Assembly: GCA_034401135.1 (NCBI GenBank)
Contig: JAWZSP010000004.1
Span: 3,844,001-3,908,000 of the forward strand
Length of the DNA stretch: 64,000 nt
From: Volutella citrinella
Taxonomy: Eukaryota > Ascomycota > Sordariomycetes > Hypocreales > Nectriaceae
Direction: 5' to 3'
The translations under genes and the position numbers were made by a program. The notes under the pieces are model-generated. The model was not told the origin of the DNA. It saw only the letters and a program-made list of their open reading frames with translations, and ran no database searches. Below, one piece after another: positions 33,509 to 44,596 of this stretch (position 1 is the stretch's first letter; each line of letters starts with the position of its first letter).

Positions 33509-34557
33509 GTCAGCAGAACAAGGAAGACGAGGTCAAGGCTAATTTTCCTGTCCAGGTCCACGCGGTTCTCAACAAGGCACGAGGCGGAGGGCCGAGCATT
33601 CGGGAGGACAATGGATGAGACGGAGGGGCCGAGCGATGAGCCACAAGCTTTTGAGTTGACAAGGTGCTCCGATTTTTTCGACAATTGTGTGTGTGAGGAG
33701 TGAAGAAAGCGTGTGAATTAGAGCCGTGCATATCATGAATGGGAATTGATGAAAACCAGGCTGTGTGGTGACCAAGCGGCGTAATGCCACAAAATGGAGA
33801 AGCCCATACACCATCTGATAATACATCCCAGATCATCAACAGTTTCCCAGGACTTTTGATAAAGTATCATACAAGAGCGACTACTTAAGTTGTAGGTTCG
33901 GAACTCTAGGGTACCTCGGAGAGTCGGGATTACGGACGAGGAAAAGCCCCACGTGCGCAACGCTTATGGTGCCCCCACCCTTGGGCCACTGGACCTACGT
34001 GGGCGCGTTGCGACTCTAGTAGGGACCGGCACTAAGAAGTCAGCGTTGGGGCCTGCACCTGTGGCCACCCGCCCGGGCGGGCTGTCAGTCGCGCCTGCGC
34101 CCTGCAAGGCTCGGCGGACCACCCGCCGGCTGATGTAAGGCCTCATGCGCCCTCTCTCGGGGACAGTAGGCAGCCATGTCTTCTCCATAATATTTCGCCT
34201 CACTTGGCTTCTCCAAACGCCAAAGCCACGATGCCTTGCTAAGAGACCAACCCAGGGCTCACTCTCCGCCACATCCGCCTGCATCTTTTGCTTTGCGTTG
34301 CATGCATTACGTACTTTCTTCCATTCTATCCATTCCTTAGCATCTATTTATAGTCGCACACTGCGCGACATTGCCGAGAGACACGCACCACCACTACCAC
34401 GACCGCGAACCCCTCCATCCCTGACCCGGCCGGCCAAGCCAGACAGATCTCCCGTCCCTGACCCGACGTCTCGCTCTCCCAGCCGGCCAGCCAGCCACCG
34501 ACTCTCCCCGACTCGTCCGTCGCGCTCCTCTGCGCTGCGCTCGCCCACACCGTCATC
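33509..34557. promoter_or_regulatory. Upstream region and leader of DOT1
   Basis: About 1 kb. From about 34370 the + strand is dominated by C and T with repeated CCAGCC, CCGAC and TCGCTC words up to the ATG, the look of a long 5' leader. The frames at 33569-33960 (-) and 34145-34900 (+) are not supported. The latter overlaps DOT1 in another frame. Confidence 0.45.
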
Positions 34558-36110
34558 ATGCGTCTGTTTGGGGGCAAGAACAACAAGTTCAAGGCCGACC
34601 CGCCCAAGATCCGAATTGAAAAGGTCGTCGTCGACCGGCCGTCGCCCAAGCCCAAGCCGAAGCCCGCTCCCGCCCTCAACGGCTCCGTGTCCCGGTCCGC
34701 CTCGCGCTCCTCCTCCATCCGCCCTTCCCCGAAGCCTGCGTCCCGCCAGAAGAGCCACTCGCCGTACCCTTCGTCGTCCGATGAGCGCCGCCTGGAGCGA
34801 AAGCGCAAGGCCGGCTCTGCCTCCGTGTCGCGCCGCTCACCGGCGAGTGACCGCATCGAGTTTGACAAGGACAGCGACGGCGAGGACGATGGTTGGATGA
34901 CCCTCGACCCCAACAAGCGACAGCGCAAGAGCACCGAGGACTTTGACCTGAATCGTAAACTGAGATCGGAGAGCGCCTTCGAGGGCCGGATCCCAGGTCT
35001 TCGCTTCATCCACGCGGCAGATGTGGCGTCACTCAAGCTGAAATGCGTCCCTGTCATGGGCGCACAAGAGGACGAGGTGGCTATAGAATTGCAACACCCA
35101 AGTCTACAACGACGGGAGAAGTTTGTCCCCCCAATCTGACAACAAAACGAACTCGCGGGCTGACATTTTCTCTTTACAGATACGAATTAGTGTGGGGCAA
35201 GGACAAGATCGACGCGGTAGAAGCTAGTATCAAAGTTGTTCGACATGTTGCCGAGACGTACTTGACCGAGGAGGAGGCCGAGCCCTTTACAAATCCGAAC
35301 GGAGGCATTATTCGCAGGCTTGAGAAGGCATCTAACCGGAATATCCAGGATGTCATGGGGTTCAAGGCGGCCTTGAGCGAATACAACGAAAAGCTCCTGA
35401 ATCTCGTCGAGGACGGCGTTATTGCCAAGAACCTCGACAACCGACACGAATTACCCCGAAACCTAGTGGCCTTCATCCTGGACCAGGTGTATGACCGCAC
35501 CGTTGCCCCCAAGGTCGAGCTTCTTTCCAAATACGAGAACGGAACCGACTATGTCTATGGTGAACTCCTCCATCCCTTCATCACCAAGATCTTGGTAGAG
35601 CAGACCAAAATGACGTCCGGTCAGGTCTTTGTCGACCTGGGCTCAGGCGTCGGCAACGTGGCCCTACAGGCGGCTCTGGAGATTGGCTGCGAGAGCTGGG
35701 GATGCGAGATGATGGAAAATGCCTGCAACCTGGGAGAGGCGCAGAAGAAGGAGTTTGATGCGCGATGCAAGCTCTGGGGCATCAGACCGGGCAGGGTCCA
35801 TCTGGAGCGCGGTGATTTCCGAACGAATCAGCCGATCCACGAGGCCCTGAAACGAGCCGATGTGGTGCTCGTCAACAACAAGGCCTTCACCTCGCAGCTC
35901 AACGATGCCCTCGTGCGCATGTTCCTGGATCTCAAGCCCGGGTGCAAGATCATCTCGCTCAAATCGTTTGTGGCGGACGTTAAGAGCAATAGCCACAACA
36001 TCAACGACGTTGGTAGCACGATTCTCGAGGTTGAAGAATGCACATATCCAGAAGGCTATGTGAGCTGGACGAACGCGGGAGGACCGTACTACATCTCGAC
36101 GCGAAAGTAG
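34558..36110 (+). CDS. DOT1: Histone H3 lysine-79 methyltransferase Dot1
   Basis: Two exons: 34558-35120 and 35180-36110 (497 residues). The join AA|A gives REKYELVWG. Residues 1-150 are a basic, Ser/Pro/Lys-rich region likely to bind nucleosomal DNA, with a KRKAGS nuclear-localisation-like cluster. The catalytic DOT1 domain spans about 190-495. It has the D1-like segment [16 protein letters not shown]-binding motif [16 protein letters not shown] at about 339, [13 protein letters not shown] (motif II), GDFR, and VLVNNKAF at about 417, which matches the NN(F/K)AF substrate/SAM pocket. Known role: methylates H3K79 in the nucleosome core, acting in silencing and the DNA-damage checkpoint. It is convergent with ATG16, separated by 234 bp. 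Confidence 0.95.
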
Positions 36111-36344
36111 ACTAGATAGAGCATCGTTAGCATTGGGCATGCGTTCTGCCGGAAAGGGCATGGGATAGGACTGGACAGGAAATTCAGATTGGGTGCCGGG
36201 CAGGCACTCTGCATTGGAAAGGGGCAGCAGGGCTTACAGGATACTCCATATAGCAAGTGTTTTCAACAACTGGCTTCTCTGCTCTGACCGAGAATTTCGT
36301 GAGAGCTGAACCGTCGTGGGAAGTAAAGGCTGCTTTCCCGTAGC

Positions 36345-37094
36345 CTATCGCCCCTTTTCGAAAATGGGCTCATTGGCAAGGTTCATGGCATCTGCCTCCT
36401 GGGCCATCCTCTTCATCCAGCGGTCGACGAGCTCCTTGTTCTCCTTCTTGACCCGGTCCCGTTCTTTCTCGGCCATGGACATTTGGAGGTTCAGCGCAAT
36501 CATCTCGTCTTGCACTTGCTGCGACACCGTGTGTTAGCATGGCACCTCGAAGCTCCGACGGGTGCCACAGGGCCGAACCTCGATCAGCTTCCTCTTCTCC
36601 CGAAGCTCGTGGTCTCGATCTTTCAGCCTGGTCGTGAGGGTCGTCCTGTCCGAGGCGAGTTCCCTGAGGGCCTTGTAGTCGCTCTTGGTCTGGGTGCGAA
36701 GCTTGGCGAGTTCCTCGTCGGCAGTGCGCAGTCGAGCTTCTGTTACGCCCTTGGATCGGAGGGCTTCGGCGAGGTCTTGTTTCAGTTGTATTACACCAGG
36801 GTCGTCGCTCGCGGGCTGGGCGGTTTGGGCGCTGGATTTGCCACTCGCTGCGACAAGTGACTCTAGTGACGCTCTCTCGGCCTCCAGCGCTGCTATCCTA
36901 TCGGCCATCTGCGAGCCTTTTGGGCGGGTTAGCAGTCGTCGAGGGTCGCTGCCTGATCTGCGCGGGAGGGGGGGGGGCGAGCATCCGAGGGGTATGGTGG
37001 GGTACGGACAAGTCTGGACGAGCTCCATGTTGACGGGGTTGCTGAGCTCTGCATCCTTCAGGGATGAGAGATACTCGTCGCGCCAGTTGGGCAT
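36345..37094 (-). CDS. ATG16: Autophagy protein Atg16
   Basis: Three exons: 37094-37010, 36916-36579 and 36518-36345 (198 residues, a typical fungal length). The N-terminus MPNWRDEYLSSLKDAE is the Atg5-binding helix. After NPVNMELVQTC a long coiled coil runs from about residue 30 to the end (MADRIAALEAERASLESL, then TRLKDRDHELREK). The C-terminal block VQDEMIALNLQMSMAEKE and DRWMKRMAQEADAMNLANEP is conserved in fungi. The first intron has donor GTCCGT and acceptor AAAAG, both weak. They are chosen because T|GC restores TCSQMADR. Known role: with Atg12-Atg5 it forms the E3-like complex for Atg8 lipidation on the phagophore. There is no WD40 domain, as normal in fungi. It shares its promoter region with VPS16. 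Confidence 0.93.
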
Positions 37095-37471
37095 AGCGAG
37101 GGCGAGGTGAGATGCTAGTCTGAGAGCTGAGCGAAGAGGCCTTGAGCACTTAAGAAGAGGCTGCCGCAACGGACAAGACCATGGAAATGGGGTTTTGTCT
37201 CAAACCAACATGATAAGCCAGCGTTGGAATGATGCAACATTGGCGGGGCGCCCCAGGGGTGTCACTTTATCCGAGGAATAGCCCCCCACCCCTTGCCTAG
37301 CGACTGCAGTTACGTCGCTGGCACGTGGGAGCTCCCCCAACCTCGCTGGAGCTTCATTTCACCGAACTACAGGCAACCCAGGCCCAGGTCAACCAGCTCC
37401 CAACCAAAGAAAACCGCCAACAATAACCCCTGGGCGCGGAAGGACGCCCCTTCACCATGAGATAGCGCAGC
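37095..37471. promoter_or_regulatory. 377-bp divergent promoter of ATG16 and VPS16
   Basis: The two ATGs face away from each other across 377 bp, so at least some elements must be shared. The + strand holds a C-rich block (GCGCCCCAGGGGTG) at about 37245-37262 that includes an AGGGG stress-response-like word, and several CCAAC words. No TATA box is clear. Confidence 0.5.
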
Positions 37472-40357
37472 ATGGAGCTTCACCCGAGTGCCGATTGGGA
37501 GACTGTCGGGGATAAGTGGTTCCGCAAGACACAGCAGTACACAGCTGTGTTTGACCAGGACTTGGACCTGGACAATTTCATTGTTACTGGGGCTCCGTAT
37601 GCGGGCGCGCTAGGTGAGTTGAAGCTCTAGTTATTGGAAAATCACCTGGTATGAGGTGAAATCATGAGTTCCTTGATGGTTCTGTGAGGAGCAAAGCTGT
37701 GCTCATTACTGTGATGAGCGCTCATCTCGTCGCATCAGAGGCGGATGAGGCGCATTGGCTGAACAACCCACTGACCGCACACAGCATTATGGCGCGACGA
37801 CTCAAAATTGGTGGCCTACCAGCCTGGGAGAACCTCAAAGCCAGCAATCGACATCTACAGCCTTGCTGGAAAGAAGCTGCGAACGATACCCTGGGACAAG
37901 GGTTCGATCAAAGGCCTTGGGTGGTCGGAGGATGAGACACTGCTGGTTGTCACTGCCGACGGGACCGTCAGATGCTACGATCTGCAGGGCGACTTTACTC
38001 AGTTCTCTCTCGGCCATGGCGCAGACAACTATAGTGTTGAATCATGCCGGTACGCTTCTCTGGCTTGGGATGCGAGAGCCGTGACTGACAGTAGACAGCT
38101 TCTACGACCATGGCATGGTGGCACTTCTGGGAAATAATGCACTCATCGCCGTTTCATCCTATTCCGAGCCTCGCCCGAAGGCTCTTGCGACTACGCCCGA
38201 GGGCGAAATCCACTCATGGGCCATCATCTCGCCGAACCACACCTTGTCTCGCTCGGTAGAGGTGCTGCTGAGTGTCGACCAGACAGTCTACGTCGTAGAC
38301 GCCTCTGAATGTGAAGACCGTTTTCTAGACATTGGCCCTTTTAGTCACATCTCCGTCTCGCCGGACGGCCGATTCGTGAATCTTTATGCCAAGAACGGCA
38401 AGTCTCATGTCATCTCCAGCGACTTTCAGGAACGTTTGTTCGAGCATGACTCCAATTCCCAAACTCCTCCGCTATATGTTGAATGGTGCGGAAAGGATGC
38501 ACTTATTGCTTGGGAGGACGAGGTGCATATCATTGGACCTGGCGACTTATCCTCATCCTTTATATACGATAGTACCCGAGTGCACGTTGTCTCAGGTAAG
38601 CCCGCTTCCTCATAGGCTGGTATTGCATTGCATTGCTGACCCTGTATAGAGTACGACGGTGCTCGCTTAATTACCAACGACCTTTGCGAATTTCTAGAAC
38701 AGGTTCCTAGAGAATCCCTTGAGGTTTTTGGCCAGACCTCTGACTCATCTGCGGCATCGATTTTGCTGGATGCTGTGGGCCAGCTTGAGTTGCAGTCCCC
38801 CAAAGCCGACGACTATATTCAACTTATTAGGCCTAATCTTACCGAAGCTGTTGATATCTGCGTCAACGCAGCAGGGCGGGAGTTCGACGTGCATTGGCAA
38901 AAGAGGCTACTCAAGGCGGCGTCTTTTGGCAAGTCGGTTCTCGACATTTACAATAGCGATGACTTCGTCGACATGTGTGAGACATTGCGGGTCTTGAACG
39001 CTGTGCGATTCTACGAAGTTGGGTTGCCACTGTCGTTCGAGCAGTACCATAGACTTACCCCCGAGAGGCTCATTCAAAGATTGCTCAACCGTCACGAGTA
39101 TCTTCTCGCTCTGAAAATTGCGGGATACCTCAAGCTCGCCACCGATCGCATCTATGTGCACTGGGCGTCAAGCAAGGTCCGCATGGGCGATGAGGACGAC
39201 GATACGATATGTCGCCTAATTGTGGAGAGGCTTTCTGGCAAGCCCGGAATCTCGTTTGAAGAGATCGCTCGAGTAGCGTACCAAGAAGGGCGTGGCCGTC
39301 TGGCAACCGAGCTTCTCAACCACGAACCTCGCGGAGGTCGGCAGGTGCCGCTTCTTCTTAGCATGGAAGAAGACGAGCTTGCCCTTGACAAAGCCATTGA
39401 GAGCGGTGACACGGATCTCATGCTGTTCGTTCTGCTTCAGCTCAAGAAGAAGCTGCCCCTCGCGGCCTTCTTCCGCGTCATCAACGCCCGGCCAACGGCC
39501 ACGGCGCTGGTTGAGTCTTCGGCAATGGCAGAAGGCGACAACACGCTTCTCAAGGACCTATACTACCAAGATGACCGAAGGATGGATGGTGCCAATGTGT
39601 TCATTCGAGAATCATTGGGACAGCCCGACGCGCGAACCGCATCTGATAAGCTGGCGCTCGCCGCCAAGTTGCTTTCCGATTCCAAGGACAACTCATCGGA
39701 GCTTCACGCACTAAAAGAAACCACAACGCTACTTCGTATGCAGGAGGCTTTTGACAGAGATCTGACGGACAGCTTTACGGGGCTCAGCGTTAACGATACC
39801 ATGTTTAAGCTCATCCGCCTGGGATACAATGGGCGGGCAAAGAAGATTCAGAGCGAGTTCAAGGTACCAGAAAGAGTGGCCTGGTGGACCCGGTGAGTAA
39901 TTTGCCTGCAGCAGTGGCACTCCCAGGTGTTCTTGTTCGGAGTCTAACCGCAACAGGCTTCGAGCTCTTGTAGCAAAGCGAGAGTGGAACGAAATTGAGG
40001 AGATTGCGCAGAGCAGGAACAGCCCTATTGGCTGGGCGGTGAGTTGCTGCTGGATCATCTGGCCACGATTGAGCTGGGAGCTGACGCCTTGACTAGCCCT
40101 TCTTCAACCTGACCTTGCAGGCTGGTAACCCGCGACTTGCAGCCATCTTCATCCCCAAGTGCAAGGGTCTCGAGCCTGGAGAGACGATCACCATGTACGA
40201 AAAGTGCGGGATGCGAGTCAAGGCTGCGGGAGAAGCCGTGAGACTAAAGGACCAGGCCTCGTGGGAGCGTATCCTGGAGGAGGCTGGTAGAGGGACGAGC
40301 GAAGCCCGGGAGATCGAGCGCCTTGGCCAGACTGTATTCAAGAGACAGACCCAATAA
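37472..40357 (+). CDS. VPS16: Vacuolar protein sorting protein Vps16 (HOPS/CORVET core)
   Basis: Six exons: 37472-37613, 37785-38049, 38099-38595, 38650-39892, 39957-40038 and 40097-40357 (829 residues, as in the family). The N-terminal half (to about residue 390) is the Vps16_N beta-propeller, with LWRDDSKLVAYQPG, IDIYSLAGKKLRTIPWDKG and CRFYDHGMVALLGNNALIAVS. The second half is an alpha-solenoid (Vps16_C) with SFEEIARVAYQEGRGRLATELLNHE and ending near EIERLGQTVFKRQTQ. Every junction restores family sequence. Known role: core subunit of the HOPS and CORVET tethering complexes that drive endosome and vacuole fusion, including autophagosome-vacuole fusion. The first intron (171 nt) is longer than the others (49-64 nt). 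Confidence 0.95.
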
Positions 40358-43300
40358 GACTGGGAAGAGTAAGCGGGGTAAACTAAGCATCTATTCGAGA
40401 AGCAAATAGCGATGCTTTTCTGCTTTACTATTGTTAGCATGGTAACTACTAGTAGCCGAGGGAGTCGAGGCCATAGATGTCAATATGTCAATAGCATCTG
40501 AACGAATTCTTTAGACAAGGATGAGATTGATTTCTTCATTGGATTAACCGCATTGACCTTGTGCCGATTCATTGCCAGAGGTGCCCTAATGTGTCTCAAC
40601 TTCAATGGGTTGAGCCGTACATGTACATGTCTACATCTCATGCATGGCTGAAGAGATCTGAGCGGCATACACCAATGGCGGCATGGCGGCACACAGGGAG
40701 ATTCACGTGTTTGAGTTGTGCATGACCGGAGCCTGTTAGTGCTACTGCAGGTAGGAGGCACACTTGGCAGACACTGCAGCATTGCTCGCCCGTCTCGCCC
40801 ATCAAGCGACGCACATTACCACCTGGCTAAACCATGCATTAAATCGGGGGATGCCGATGGCCCACTAGGCCAGCAGCGATGACACGGACATATGATGGGC
40901 CGTCCTAGTGGCATGACGAGAAGAGGGCGGTGACATGATATCATGGGTAGGCTGTTGGAGCCGGGCGAGACCAGAATGGCAGACGCAGCTTGATGCTTGC
41001 GCCGCATACATGCTACTCATTGTGCAAAGGGCCGTAGATTTTAGTGGAATAGAAGCCGGAGGGAACAATCATGGCCAGGCAGCGCCAGACGTTGGTAGGA
41101 ATGGTGGTGGTGGGCCTGGCACTTGCCGGGGCTTGTGGTCACTGTGGTGTGTAAGTTCAACGTGACTTGCCAGAGGTGGTACCAGTGAGGGGATGCTGTG
41201 TCGAACAGACCACCGCAACGGCTGGGCAGGACGGGACGGTGCAAAAATTCGACAACTTGGAAACAATACCCAACCGTCTCACCCCTTTGGATCCACTGAA
41301 ACCCAACCGGACACGACAGATGGCACTTGGGAAGTGCCTATTGATTCAGCAGCTGATCAGCAGTAGTCGTTGCGGGTGGGGGACTGGAATGTAGGCGTTC
41401 GTATCCGTAGGGCTGGCCGAGAACGGAGAGTTTTTTCTAGAACACAAGGGCCAGGACTGAGTTTGGGGAAAGTACACGGAGTAAGGAGTTTGGCTGCCCA
41501 ATCTGCGGCTGCGAACTCGTGAAAGTACGGGCGTGCCGGCAGTGCAAGATGGACGGATCGGTGCGGGCAGTATCCATGACGCTGTCGCACGACACTGCTG
41601 ATGCCGAGCATGGGGAGGCAATGCTGCTGACCGACCCATGATACGAGGGCGCGTTTACAGTCCTGATCAGGCGCGGGAGCCATCGAGGCCAAAAATCCCC
41701 GTGAGATGAGATTTACTAGCCGGGGAATATCGAACCCGATTGTATCATCGGGGGGGCCACGGAAGCGGCATTCGCGGGGCAATGGAATTCAGCCAGGCAC
41801 ATCATCCTCTTCGGTGAGGGTTCGAACCATCTGGAGGCATGAAACACAGGGACTCGCGTGGCTTGGCTTGGGGCGTTAGGCGTCTCTTAGTCGGGCACTG
41901 GTGCTTAGTGTGTACGGGCGGATCAGACACTCGGGGGCCAAGGTTTGGGTATCTTCTGCTGGCAAGCAGGTAAAATGGCCTCTGGCATATAAGGTATGAA
42001 TGAGTATGATGAGAGGACTCGGGAAGACCGTATCCTCAAGGCGTTGCTCATTACCACCCATTCCCCCCCCGCGCCTCAGCGAGTGGATGCAGCTCGCTCA
42101 GTGCTTGACTTGCTTGAGTCCGCACCCACTACAGCAAGATCAAGCCATGGGATCGATGGATCCCACGATCCGCTGGGGCACTGGCGGCAAAATCCCCACT
42201 CCACGCCGCGTTCCCGCCACCTGCTAACCAGGAAATGAGGATGAGGTGGAGATACCGGGCATATATGGGTCTGCAAGTGTGAACGGATACGGCTGACTGC
42301 ACGCACGGAGTACAGTGACAATGGTACTGGGGACATGCGACGGCCCCATAACCTGTGCATAAATATCGGTACATGTGTGCACCCATCACCAGGCAAATGC
42401 GAGAGGGTGTATTAAATAATATATAATCAAAACCCACTTCCCGCGTTGGAGGTAATTACCAAGCTTGAAGCTAGGGCACCCGGAAGCTTGTCAACTTCGA
42501 AATTCCTGATGGCTGCGCGATTTGGCACTGGAAGGCATCTATCCTCTTTCCTTTCCTGAAGCAGCCCCCAGCGCACGCGTGGCAGCCAGTGGTGGACTCG
42601 GTGCGCCAAGCTGGACCCGACGCCTCGGCACCCCACCCGGGCCATGACCAGAGGGCGGCCACTCCGGCCAAAGGCGGCGGCGGCAGCCAAAACCGGTGAG
42701 AGGAATTGAGCTGGAGCACCATGCATTTGTTTTGTGGTGCGTGCGTATTAATAAAGTTGTGTGGATGGAAACATGTTTGGGAGGGTTCGAAGAGCTGAGA
42801 TGTTGATGGGGGCGGCATATCAAGTATACGTAGTACTTCATGGAAAGCGGCAGTCCTTTACTTCCCTTTCCCATTGTCATGTCCCGCACAATGTACTTGC
42901 CGACAATGCACTGTGACCCGCTGGGGAGCGACTCGTGATACTTGCCAGGCGGACAGGTTCGCCGCTCCCGCAGGCATGAGAGAGCCGCCCCCATCTGGAT
43001 TGCCCGCTAGCCGCCCGCCTCTCCCGCCTTTTTGGGCTTGCGAAGGTCTCGCGTGCTGCGGCACACCATCCGCCCAGCTGATAGCCGATGGGAAATGTAT
43101 TGACTCGGCTGCCCGATGGATGGGACCGCAGGACTGGCATGGCGCCTCTACCTGGGCATTTACTGGTAGTAAACGCTGCTTGCACAACTTCGATGGCTGG
43201 TGTCCTGTACAGACTTGCTTCTGTAGACCCCCCGTTATGGCAATAGCGGTCCATGGGTGGTCCATTTGGTGGTCCATGGACGAACCCGCCCGCATGATCC

Positions 43301-44596
43301 CTGCATCAATAGGTCGCCCAGGTGCGCAAACAGAGGGTCTGGACGGGAGTCTAGGGATGGGACCCTTGTAAAGAGGTACCTGGTGCTGGACGTCGCCAAA
43401 GTAAATGTACCAGGCAGAGAAGCAGGGTCGGGTTCTGCCGCACAGTTTAAGGTTCCCAGCCCACGGCCCAGCCGCGTCGGCCCTCCACCCTCCACTTTAT
43501 CCTCGCCGTCGACATACAGTACTCGACTGTACGTACTCGGCACTCCATATTCCCTGAAAGACCGGCGCCCAGTTGCCAGGCCTCTGACGCCAGCAGCGCC
43601 TGGCCAGGATTGTCCCTCTAGCATGTCAACCCGGTTCGACTAGCAGTACATAGCAGCCAGTCGGTCGCTCCAGCGCCAAGCGTTCAATCACCGCACCCCA
43701 AAGCCACGACAAGACCCGCCCCGCCGCCCCAAGAGCCCCTAGTCGGCAACAGGCGTCCACGATCCAATCCCCGAAATGCAGGTGTATCTGTCACTGGACT
43801 AATTAATTCTATCCTGTTCTCGCCTTCTACCTCTCCTTTCCTCCCTCTCTGCCTCTTCATCCTTATCCCCGTCCTCGACCAACCCCCTTACATTGGAAGA
43901 CATTGGACGACGACATCGATTGCAGCTGACGCCGCCTCTCCCTGCTGCTCCTGTGCCCCTCCCCCGGAATCCGACACGGCAGCTCTGCGACGACGATCCG
44001 CACCTGCTGACTGGCAGTGCCCATTTTCGTTTCGAAGTCAACAAAACCTCCGCCGCCTGGCACCAGCACTCTCACTGCACCGCCGCAGCAGCAGGGTCCC
44101 CGCCTCACCACCAAAGGACAGAGGCAGCCCAGGGAGACTGAGGGAGAAACCGAAAAATCAAGCGCAAGAGGGATAACGGTAACGAGCGGAGAACCCGAGG
44201 TCTTATCGTTGAACTTTTGCGACTTTGGATTCGACCACAACGAACGGCGCCCCGCCCGGCTTCGACGTGGACCTCGACCCTGATTCTGTCTCAGTCGCCC
44301 GCGTCTCATCGCATCCATCGCCGCCTGCGGCCCTCCGCGACCAGACGACTAGAGAGCACACGAGTAGAAGGCATCTGTCGCTGAACTCGAGCCCTTGACC
44401 CATCTCGAAATCGCCGAACGAGAGGGAGAGTCTCTTTTCCCAGTGCGCCCAAGTCGATCTTGTATTCGGTGCTCCTTTTTTTTTTTTTGACCCCCTTGGC
44501 CTCGGATTCTTGCCATTATCTACTTCGTCCTCCCTGTCAACTGGGACCCAGAATCCACACCATCCCATTTTCACGGTCCACACCGTCGACAGAGGC
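40358..44596. other. 4.2 kb gene-poor region and long 5' leader of DMA1
   Basis: Between VPS16 and the DMA1 start there is no ORF with motifs or coherent splicing. Frames of 100-165 codons around 42.4-43.7 kb overlap on both strands and look random. From about 43.65 kb to the DMA1 ATG the + strand becomes strikingly C/T-rich, including a T10 run near 44478. This suggests a leader and promoter of up to 0.9 kb. A 14-bp word (CCAGTCGGTCGCTC, 43657-43670) recurs exactly at 28357-28370. Confidence 0.5.

Noticed and set aside
43800..44596. Several 80-150 codon ORFs on both strands before DMA1
   Set aside because: They lie in the C/T-rich leader, overlap one another and show only composition-driven repeats.
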